From positions 1-10,123 of the forward strand of contig JAFOIR010000259.1 of the NCBI GenBank assembly GCA_017420625.1: a stretch of 10,123 nucleotides of DNA. Direction: 5' to 3'. Position numbers and translations under genes: made by a program. The notes beneath the pieces were generated by a model that was given only the letters and a program-made list of their open reading frames with translations, had not been told where the DNA came from and made no database searches. Shown here piece after piece: positions 1-6,149 of this stretch. This stretch comes from Bacillota bacterium. Its GTDB lineage: Bacteria; Bacillota_A; Clostridia; Lachnospirales; Bianqueaceae. Each line of letters begins with the position of its first letter. The first letter of the stretch is position 1.

Positions 1-1207
1 CCGGTGCAAAGGTAGGAATTCCCTGGAAATGCACGATCTTCTTGCTGTCGCAGATGGTATCGCCAATCGAAAAGATGCCCGGATCGAAAATACTGATAAT
101 ATCACCGGCATAGGCTTCATCAACGATCGAGCGATCCTGTGCCATCAGCTGTGTCGGCTGGGAAATACGGATCTTTTTGCCTTCCTTCGAATGATAGACT
201 TCCATGCCCTTCTCAAACTTACCGGAGCAGATCCGTAAGAATGCAACACGGTCTCTGTGTGCCCGATTCATGTTGGCCTGGATCTTGAAAACAAATCCGG
301 AGAAAGGATCTGTCAGTGGATTCACGGTGCCCTCTTTTGCCTGTCTGGGAAGAGGTGAACTGGTCATATGAAGGAACTCTTCCAGGAAAGGTTCCACACC
401 GAAATTCGTCAGCGCAGATCCGAAAAAGACCGGAGACAGTTCCCCATGGCTGACCATTTCCATGTCCAGCGGATGGCCTGCACCATCCAGAAGCTCTGTC
501 TCTTCCAGCAGCTTTTCGAGTGCCTCTTCTCCAATTAAGTCTCCGAGCGCCGGATCAGTCAGTTCCATCGATACAGAAGCAACTTCATGTTTACCGGCAA
601 TCGTATCGCCGTCATAAGAGAACTTGATCAGTTTCTTATGCTGTCGATCATAGACACCCTGAAAGTTTTTTCCGGAGCCGATCGGCCAGTTGATGGGACA
701 GGTCTCGATCCCCAGTTCTCCTTCGATATCACTCATCAGATCAAAGCTGTCCAGGGCTTCACGATCCATTTTATTGATAAAAGTAAAGATCGGAATTCCG
801 CGCATGCGGCAGACTTTGAATAGTTTTCTGGTCTGTGCTTCCACACCCTTGGATCCGTCGATGACCATGACTGCCGAATCGGCTGCCATCAGGGTACGGT
901 AGGTATCTTCCGAGAAGTCCTGATGTCCTGGGGTATCGAGAATATTGATGCAGTAGCCTTCATAGTTGAACTGCATAACGGAAGAGGTAACAGATATACC
1001 TCTTTGTTTTTCGATCTCCATCCAGTCAGAAACTGCATGGCGCATGTTTTTCTTTCCCTTGACCATTCCGGCTTCTACGATTGCGCCTCCGTAAAGCAGA
1101 AGTTTTTCGGTCAGGGTCGTCTTTCCTGCATCCGGGTGAGAAATGATGGCAAAGGTTCTTCGCCGTTCAATCTCATTTCGGATCGCATCATTTACCTGTG
1201 TGTCCAA
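1..1207 (-). CDS. prfC: Peptide chain release factor 3 (RF3), C-terminus cut off by window edge
   Basis: RF3 is a cytoplasmic translational GTPase that recycles RF1 and RF2 from the ribosome after peptide release. The 402 codons present (Escherichia coli RF3 has about 529 residues) cover the G domain and the following domain. Visible motifs are the P-loop SHPDAGKT (residues 23-30), the switch region ending near EKQRGIS, DTPGH (91-95) and NKMD (145-148). Further on come SPVFFGSALTNFG and FKIQANM..HRDRVAF, both RF3-typical and distinguishing it from EF-G. The reading frame continues past base 1 at IPTFAP. I chose a TTG start at 1207 (MDTQVNDAIRNEIERRRTFA). It is the only plausible initiator between the in-frame ychF stop and the conserved RRRTFAIISHPDAGKT block, and GAGGT lies 9 nt upstream. 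The gene follows ychF by 12 bp in the same frame, so the two are probably cotranscribed. Identity is certain; the exact start is likely but not proven. Confidence 0.96.
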   Translation of the reverse strand, partial: MDTQVNDAIRNEIERRRTFAIISHPDAGKTTLTEKLLLYGGAIVEAGMVKGKKNMRHAVSDWMEIEKQRGISVTSSVMQFNYEGYCINILDTPGHQDFSEDTYRTLMAADSAVMVIDGSKGVEAQTRKLFKVCRMRGIPIFTFINKMDREALDSFDLMSDIEGELGIETCPINWPIGSGKNFQGVYDRQHKKLIKFSYDGDTIAGKHEVASVSMELTDPALGDLIGEEALEKLLEETELLDGAGHPLDMEMVSHGELSPVFFGSALTNFGVEPFLEEFLHMTSSPLPRQAKEGTVNPLTDPFSGFVFKIQANMNRAHRDRVAFLRICSGKFEKGMEVYHSKEGKKIRISQPTQLMAQDRSIVDEAYAGDIISIFDPGIFSIGDTICDSKKIVHFQGIPTFAP

Positions 1208-1216
1208 AATAAACTT

Positions 1217-1221
1217 ACCTC
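1217..1221 (-). promoter_or_regulatory. Ribosome binding site of prfC, overlapping the ychF stop
   Basis: On the minus strand GAGGT lies 9 nt before the TTG codon at 1207 and shares bases with the TGA stop of ychF (1222-1220). This placement supports the TTG start and suggests that ribosomes finishing ychF help initiate prfC. Confidence 0.65.
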
Positions 1222-2317
1222 AAACATTAAAACGGAACAGAACGACGTCACCGTCTTTCATTTCATACTCTTTACCTTCGGAACGAACCAGACCTTTTTC
1301 TTTGGCAGCCGTCATGGAACCGCAGCGGATCAGATCATCATAGGCAACCACTTCTGCACGGATGAATCCACGTTCGAAATCTGAATGGATCTTACCAGCT
1401 GCCTGCGGCGCCAGTGTCCCTTTTGTGATCGTCCATGCACGGGATTCAGTGGGTCCGGCTGTCAGATAACTGATCAGTCCGAGCAGGTGATAGCTGGCTT
1501 TGATCAAACGATCCAGACCGGTATTCGTAAGTCCCAGCTCTTCCAGGAACATCTCTTTTTCTTCGGGATCCAGGGAAGCGATCTCTTCTTCGATCTTCGC
1601 ACAGACGACAAAAACTTCTTCCCCAGTCTTTTCAGCGTATTCTCTTACCTTTTGTACATGAGGATTATTCTTCCCATCATCGGCAAGGTCATCTTCCAGT
1701 ACATTTGCAGCATAGATAACAGGTTTTGAACTAAGCAGCTCATATCCCTCTACCGTCTGCTTATCTTCTTCGGACAGATCCAGATCCTTGATCCTTTTGC
1801 CCTCTTCCAGTGCTGCATAGATCCTGTCAATAAGACCGAGTTCTGCAGCTGCTGCCTTATCGTTCTTCGCCAGTTTGGCAGTTTTGGCCTTTCTGCGCTC
1901 CAGCATTTCCATATCTGAAAAGATCAGCTCCATATCGATCGTTTCGATATCACGCATCGGATCGACAGAGCCGTCTACATGGATGATGTCATCATCTTCA
2001 AAGCAGCGAACCACATGGACGATAGCATCACATTCACGGATATGCGAGAGGAACTGGTTGCCAAGTCCTTCTCCTTTGGAAGCGCCTTTAACCAAACCGG
2101 CAATATCGACAAATTCGATGATAGCCGGTGTCGTCTTGGCAGAATCATACATTTTCGTAAGCACATCCAGCCTTGGATCCGGGACCGCTGCGATCCCAAC
2201 GTTTGGCTCTATCGTACAGAAAGGATAATTTGCTGCTGCAGCAGCGCCTGCCTTCGTCAGACAATTAAATAGGGTACTCTTCCCTACGTTGGGAAGACCT
2301 ACGATACCGAGTTTCAT
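1220..2317 (-). CDS. ychF: Ribosome-binding ATPase YchF (Obg/OLA1 family)
   Basis: YchF is a conserved cytoplasmic P-loop ATPase that binds ribosomes and is linked to translation and stress responses. It belongs to the Obg family but prefers ATP to GTP. The 365-residue product matches the usual family length of about 363. Motifs seen are the P-loop GLPNVGKS (7-14), DIAGLVKGASKGEGLGNQFL (71-90) and NVLE (205-208). The last is the NxxE motif that replaces the GTPase NKxD and explains ATP preference. The histidine in IIHVDG (113) lines up with His114 of E. coli YchF, reported as needed for ATPase activity. The C-terminal TGS domain (about 280-365) includes RAWTITKG, APQAAGKIHSDFERGFIRAEV and the closing VLFRFNV. 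The ATG has GAGGAG about 12 nt upstream. It leads a two-gene unit with prfC, both acting in translation, behind its own promoter. Confidence 0.98.
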   Translation of the reverse strand: MKLGIVGLPNVGKSTLFNCLTKAGAAAAANYPFCTIEPNVGIAAVPDPRLDVLTKMYDSAKTTPAIIEFVDIAGLVKGASKGEGLGNQFLSHIRECDAIVHVVRCFEDDDIIHVDGSVDPMRDIETIDMELIFSDMEMLERRKAKTAKLAKNDKAAAAELGLIDRIYAALEEGKRIKDLDLSEEDKQTVEGYELLSSKPVIYAANVLEDDLADDGKNNPHVQKVREYAEKTGEEVFVVCAKIEEEIASLDPEEKEMFLEELGLTNTGLDRLIKASYHLLGLISYLTAGPTESRAWTITKGTLAPQAAGKIHSDFERGFIRAEVVAYDDLIRCGSMTAAKEKGLVRSEGKEYEMKDGDVVLFRFNV

Positions 2318-2418
2318 GGAAATTCAAATCTCCTCAATAAAAGTACTGCAATTGTTGAATTATATCATAGCTTCTCGTCAAATTCAATAGTACAGTGAAG
2401 CATGAAACCCCTTACTTA
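2318..2418. other. Short spacer between ychF and the lipoprotein gene; no terminator seen
   Basis: This 101-bp stretch separates the end of the three-gene operon from the ychF start. It contains the ychF promoter and ribosome binding site. After the TAG stop at 2421-2419 I find no GC-rich hairpin followed by a T run on the minus strand. Read-through from the operon into ychF is therefore possible, unless termination is Rho-dependent. Confidence 0.6.
2359..2387 (-). promoter_or_regulatory. Sigma-A-type promoter of ychF-prfC
   Basis: Reading the minus strand, the -35 is TTGAAT (2387-2382), followed by a 17-bp spacer (2381-2365) and a perfect TATAAT -10 (2364-2359). It lies about 42 bp upstream of the ychF ATG. 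A 7-bp inverted repeat (TTGAATT / AATTCAA, 2381-2387 and 2355-2361) brackets the promoter. It could be an operator half-site pair or chance in AT-rich DNA. The promoter lets ychF-prfC be expressed independently of the upstream operon. Confidence 0.8.
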
Positions 2419-5400
2419 CTATGTCTCGGTGATCTTTGCAAATTCTTCTTCTGTTATCGATTTAGGAGCCGTCTGGAAACGAACGATAACATCATGGATC
2501 AGGTCACGGTCCTTTTTGTCTTCCTCCTCTGTCAGGAGCGGATATTTCACCTTCGGATCCCAGGTTTCGGTCATATTTTTCATATAGATCCCACCATTAA
2601 TCTTTTCGATCTCCTGATCTGCATTCTTCCTGGCTTTCTCTTTACTGACACGTTCCCCGTAGCATTCTTTGATCTTATCGTTCAACAACTGTATATTCTC
2701 GACCTTCGGCGGCATACCAAGCATGGATGTCATTTCCGCGAAGACACCATCCCGCCTGGCATTCGCCTTTCGATACTTTTTATAGAAAGCAATGGAGAAC
2801 ATCTGTGTCTTCAGGAAAACACTAGCCTCATTCCGGTCACCGCTAAAATGCTGATATTCATGGAAGATCGTCGGGATCACCGCATAGGGATCGAGGAACA
2901 GACGAATACTCAGTCCAGAGCTTAAAGGTCTCGTTCGATCATCGACCTCATGATAACGCGAGATAACCTTTCCTACTTTCTCCGGAGGCTGATACTGAAT
3001 CCAAAGCATGTGCAGATACGGTTTAAACTTGAAGAAGCCGAGTGTCTGCTCTTCTGCCGGATCAATCAGACGAAGCGGACACTCACGAAGCATATTAAAA
3101 CAACCTTTGACTTCCAGCTGCACGATCTTTAAAAGCTCTTTGGTATCGCAGAATCTGACCGACGGATTCGCGGTGTGAAGCACATCAGCCAGGATGGAAG
3201 CATAATCACCGAGGTTGATATCTTTCGGTACGCGTACCTCAAAGAAGCTTAGCTGGTTGTCGGACTGGATAAGATCTCTTCTGACATCAACTACATTGTC
3301 CAGGAGTTTCTTTACATCCGGTTGATCCTTGTTTTGCAGAAGCCAGTCCAGAAGCCCCATGATAACGCCCTGTTTGACAAAGCGAGGAATCCGGCTGGTC
3401 TGGTCATTCAGCAGATGACGAAGATAGGTGAATGGAATATCCTGATTATCCATCATGAAGATACCAAGGCCTTGATTCAGTTCTTCCTGATATCCTTCGA
3501 TCTGCCTCATCCATGCCCGGACATTGTCACGGTCTTCGTATTTAAGGTAGTCCAGTCGCTGTCCTTCAAAAGGTGTCAGATTAACCTGAACTTCCTGTAT
3601 CTTTCCAACGATCTCATTGTACCTGTTGATAGCAAGCTCAAATCGCTGTTCATTCGCTTGGACCTGTTCCGGGAGGAATTCAGCTGTCAGAACTTTTCCA
3701 AGTGCAGCCGCTGACCATCCGGCCAGTGTTACGGCATCGTCATCTGCTCCGGATTTCATTCCTTCCTGGATGCTGAGACACAAGTGACGAAGTATCTTTT
3801 CAGAGCTGTACGGATGTTTATACAGACTGATGGAAGCTTTTAGCAGATCTTCTGTCGACGCTTTCTCGTCTTTCAGAACGAATTCGACGAAAGCATCTGT
3901 CTCTTCCAGATACGGAATACGTTTCCGAATAAACCCTCTGGCTTTTTCATTTGTTTCGATCTTTGCCGCCTGAAGAAGCGCCTCTTTAGAATCCTGATAG
4001 GTAAGCTGCTCCAGAGCGTAAAGCCGGTTCTGCCAGGTTTCATCCTCTAAAGCGGTCCTTTCAAATACAGCGGCTTCTTCCGGATAAGAAAGCTTTTTCA
4101 GAATAGCCAGACGATTTGCAGATTCAGATTCCTTCTCCATAGCCTTAAGCAGTGCTTCTCTTTCCTGCGGATAGGGAAGCTTTCTGATCATGCTTCCACG
4201 AATTCCTGCAACCGTATCCTTGGAAAGAATCTTTCGAATAGATTCCGCATCTCCTGGATATCTCAGCTGTTCTGCTGCGATTACCCGAACATCTGCATCC
4301 TCATCATGAAGTGCGGCATTAACTAATGTCTCTCGTTCCTGATCATAAGTCAGTTTTCTGACAGCTATGCTCCGGCAATCAGAAGAGGCACTTGAAACGG
4401 CCTGTTTTACTAAAATCTCCCTCTCTTCTGGATAGGGAAGCTTCATGAGTGCCCTCCGATTGTCGGAAGACGCGCACTGTCGTAATATTTCTTTCTCCTG
4501 TGGATAAGGTAGCTTGTTAATGGCCGTTTCGGCATAATCTGGATTTGAATCTTTCACAGCGTGCAGAATAAAATCACGTTCTTCCGGGTAAGGAAGTATT
4601 CTCAGAGCTATGATTCTCTCATCTCTGTTACGTCCCGTGCTGGAAGCGATCTTTTTGAGAAGCTTTGCATGTCGAGGATAAGACAGTTGAGAGATAGCTT
4701 CCCTCACATTGCTGGTTTTGCCTCTGCCTGAACGGGCGATCGATGGATAACGAAGCTTTCTCAAAAAAGCCCTCGGGCCCTCTCCTAAGATAAGATACAA
4801 AATCAATACCACCGAACCAATAAAGCAAATGCCGTACAACAGAATCATTCCGACTTTTTCCAGACCTGTACTGGTACTCCATATACTAATGATCGTAGTA
4901 TCCTGTATGTCGGTGTTATGATTGGCTCTTTGATTAAGAGTTTCCAGATTGGCATAAATATTGGTCAGCTCGGGATTCACAACCTGATTTGCATAGTCCT
5001 GACTCGTCATGCCAAGAAGTTTTCCGTACTGTTCACAGGCAATAAGCAGTATCAGTTTAAAAAATCTTGTTCTCTCCTCCCCTTCGGTCCCATCTGAAAG
5101 ATCGATCTGCTGAGAAGCCAGAACGGAAGGACTGATGTAGCGGATGGAAACGAAGGCCGCAAACACATTGTCTCCGTCCGTGATATCGATCTGACGGTTT
5201 CCTTCCTCGTCAGTCACTATATGAAGGTCCCCTTCGAAACTGATCCACGGACAGTATTTGTCCAAACCCTGAAAATACTTGTCACGGGTGGCACTTAAGT
5301 AGACCCATGCAGCCCCGGGAAAACGACAGGAATAATGTACGAGCGACGGATCTGATTCATCGGTTTTTACCTTGATATGGGTGATGAAAAAATAAGGCTG

Positions 5401-5619
5401 CAGCACAGCTTGCTGATCAAGATCATAGCGAACCGGATCTTCCGAGTAGAACAGATCCGGCGTATCTGTTCTGTTGGTGATTGCCCTGGCTGCATTTTTC
5501 ACAAATTCTGCCGCATCACCTTTCGTATAGTCCGGTTCTTCTTTAGCATGACATCCAAAAAGTAGGAGGATAAACAAGCTGATTAATGCTGTGCATAGGA
5601 TTTGTTTCATTCGATTCAT
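2419..5619 (-). CDS. Putative lipoprotein with exported domain, membrane span, HEAT-like repeats and HExxH motif
   Basis: I do not recognise this 1066-residue protein as a named family; the architecture is as follows. The N-terminus has a basic start, a hydrophobic core and a lipobox-like LFGC with Cys23, so it is probably lipidated by Lgt. Residues 24-254 form a polar region expected outside the cell. Residues 256-278 are a clear membrane segment, followed by a cationic stretch (RAFLRKLRYP), which by the positive-inside rule puts the rest in the cytoplasm. Residues about 285-612 hold about twelve helical repeats with a Leu-x-Tyr-Pro core, many spaced exactly 29 residues apart. After a 200-residue helical region comes HEYQH (920-924) with RNEASVF just after, so Glu931 is a candidate further metal ligand. 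A zinc metallopeptidase is likely but unproven. The ATG at 5619 is preceded by AAGGAG 7 nt upstream. It is the last gene of the operon, 18 bp after the small gene. Confidence 0.85.
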   Translation of the reverse strand: MNRMKQILCTALISLFILLLFGCHAKEEPDYTKGDAAEFVKNAARAITNRTDTPDLFYSEDPVRYDLDQQAVLQPYFFITHIKVKTDESDPSLVHYSCRFPGAAWVYLSATRDKYFQGLDKYCPWISFEGDLHIVTDEEGNRQIDITDGDNVFAAFVSIRYISPSVLASQQIDLSDGTEGEERTRFFKLILLIACEQYGKLLGMTSQDYANQVVNPELTNIYANLETLNQRANHNTDIQDTTIISIWSTSTGLEKVGMILLYGICFIGSVVLILYLILGEGPRAFLRKLRYPSIARSGRGKTSNVREAISQLSYPRHAKLLKKIASSTGRNRDERIIALRILPYPEERDFILHAVKDSNPDYAETAINKLPYPQEKEILRQCASSDNRRALMKLPYPEEREILVKQAVSSASSDCRSIAVRKLTYDQERETLVNAALHDEDADVRVIAAEQLRYPGDAESIRKILSKDTVAGIRGSMIRKLPYPQEREALLKAMEKESESANRLAILKKLSYPEEAAVFERTALEDETWQNRLYALEQLTYQDSKEALLQAAKIETNEKARGFIRKRIPYLEETDAFVEFVLKDEKASTEDLLKASISLYKHPYSSEKILRHLCLSIQEGMKSGADDDAVTLAGWSAAALGKVLTAEFLPEQVQANEQRFELAINRYNEIVGKIQEVQVNLTPFEGQRLDYLKYEDRDNVRAWMRQIEGYQEELNQGLGIFMMDNQDIPFTYLRHLLNDQTSRIPRFVKQGVIMGLLDWLLQNKDQPDVKKLLDNVVDVRRDLIQSDNQLSFFEVRVPKDINLGDYASILADVLHTANPSVRFCDTKELLKIVQLEVKGCFNMLRECPLRLIDPAEEQTLGFFKFKPYLHMLWIQYQPPEKVGKVISRYHEVDDRTRPLSSGLSIRLFLDPYAVIPTIFHEYQHFSGDRNEASVFLKTQMFSIAFYKKYRKANARRDGVFAEMTSMLGMPPKVENIQLLNDKIKECYGERVSKEKARKNADQEIEKINGGIYMKNMTETWDPKVKYPLLTEEEDKKDRDLIHDVIVRFQTAPKSITEEEFAKITET
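3784..4767 (-). repeat. Coding array of about twelve degenerate 29-residue (87-bp) HEAT-like repeats
   Basis: This lies within the 1066-residue protein, residues about 285-612. Each unit carries a core like KLPYPxEREIL, followed by a short acidic turn and a second helix. The anchoring Tyr falls at residues 291, 314, 344, 372, 396, 425, 454, 483, 512, 541, 570 and 604. Seven units in the middle (396 to 570) are spaced exactly 29 residues apart. The pattern resembles short alpha-solenoid repeats (HEAT, PBS-lyase or leucine-rich variant type), which usually act as protein-binding scaffolds. The DNA copies are diverged, so this is an old array rather than a recent tandem expansion. Confidence 0.8.
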
Positions 5620-5626
5620 AAGACTA

Positions 5627-5632
5627 CTCCTT
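5627..5632 (-). promoter_or_regulatory. Ribosome binding site fixing the start of the lipoprotein gene
   Basis: AAGGAG on the minus strand lies 7 nt before the ATG at 5619. A second in-frame ATG (Met4, at 5610) would sit 16 nt away. The first ATG is therefore favoured, giving a signal sequence starting MNRMKQ. Confidence 0.75.
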
Positions 5633-5637
5633 GACTA

Positions 5638-6135
5638 TTATGAACAGTGCTTAATCAGTGCCTCCAACAGATCCTGAAAATCGACCAGTTTCTTCAGTCC
5701 TTTCTCAAAGGCATCCAATGCAGCTTTACGGCAAAAAGGATCGACTTTGTCCAGCAAAGGAGTCAGTTCACTCTGCAGAATCTCTCCATCTAGGAAGACC
5801 AGACTCATCCACTCCTCTATACCCACTTTACCAAAAAGTTCCTGCAGTGCTGCGAGATCATTTTTCTCAAGCGCTTCCTGTAATTTTTTCAGGTTTTTCT
5901 CTGCCTGTTTCTGATCTGCGGTAAATTCTTCATCATACAGCATGAGCGCAACTTTCTGTGCTGTCAGTTCATCCGGCGGTGCAAAACCTTTTTCAAAGAA
6001 TTGATACGGCATCTCCGTCTGGATACTGAAGCTGTCTCCAAGAGAAATACCCCAGATATCATCTCCCACCTGAATATCCAGATCTTTTTCCAGCCCGAGT
6101 GCGATTCTTTTTGCTGATTCATAATAAGGATCCAT
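5638..6135 (-). CDS. Unrecognised 165-residue acidic protein, middle gene of the STAND operon
   Basis: I do not recognise this protein and assign no function. It has no signal peptide, membrane segment or catalytic motif that I can see, so it is probably cytoplasmic. Residues 1-65 contain a likely mixed strand/helix region (DIQVGDDIWGISLGDSFSIQ). Residues 68-95 are a charged, probably helical stretch rich in Lys, Glu and Gln that could form a coiled coil. Residues 105-165 are helical with alternating hydrophobic positions. The ATG is well supported: AGGAGG lies 8 nt upstream and abuts the stop codon of the upstream STAND gene, with only 14 bp between the genes. The lipoprotein gene follows 18 bp after its stop. 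Sandwiched between a STAND NTPase and a membrane protein, it could be an adaptor, regulator or substrate; this is speculation from position. That it is a real gene is well supported by the strong initiation signals and tight spacing. Confidence 0.85.
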   Translation of the reverse strand: MDPYYESAKRIALGLEKDLDIQVGDDIWGISLGDSFSIQTEMPYQFFEKGFAPPDELTAQKVALMLYDEEFTADQKQAEKNLKKLQEALEKNDLAALQELFGKVGIEEWMSLVFLDGEILQSELTPLLDKVDPFCRKAALDAFEKGLKKLVDFQDLLEALIKHCS

Positions 6136-6143
6136 TATTTATT

Positions 6144-6149
6144 CCTCCT
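6144..6149 (-). promoter_or_regulatory. Strong AGGAGG ribosome binding site of the 165-residue gene
   Basis: This consensus Shine-Dalgarno sequence on the minus strand lies 8 nt before the ATG at 6135 and directly against the TAG stop of the STAND gene (6152-6150). It is much stronger than the purine-rich but poor site in front of the STAND gene. The small protein is probably made in excess of the STAND protein. Confidence 0.8.

Noticed and set aside
923..1384. A 153-codon open frame on the plus strand
   Set aside because: It lies antisense across the prfC start and the ychF end, both unmistakable conserved genes. It has no ribosome binding site and its product looks like no protein family.
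2228..2246. A GCA/GCT-rich tract suggesting a variable repeat
   Set aside because: It encodes the short Ala run in the ychF N-terminal region (AGAAAAAN), where homologues also have Ala-rich sequence. The tract is too short and mixed to be a slippage repeat.
2347..2354. An 8-mer CAATTGCA (minus strand) shared with the lgt promoter at 9003-9010
   Set aside because: The two copies sit at different places relative to their promoters (after the -10 here, over the -35 there), and short AT-rich matches are expected by chance.
2359..2381. A TTGACG hexamer as alternative -35 for ychF
   Set aside because: It sits only 11 bp from TATAAT, too close for a normal promoter, whereas TTGAAT has the ideal 17-bp spacing.
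2388..2418. Possible terminator after the lipoprotein gene
   Set aside because: No stable stem with a trailing T run is visible on the minus strand.
2395..2925. A 176-codon open frame on the plus strand
   Set aside because: It is antisense to the HEYQH-containing end of the lipoprotein gene. It has no initiation signal and its Cys/Phe-rich composition is typical of a reverse-frame shadow.
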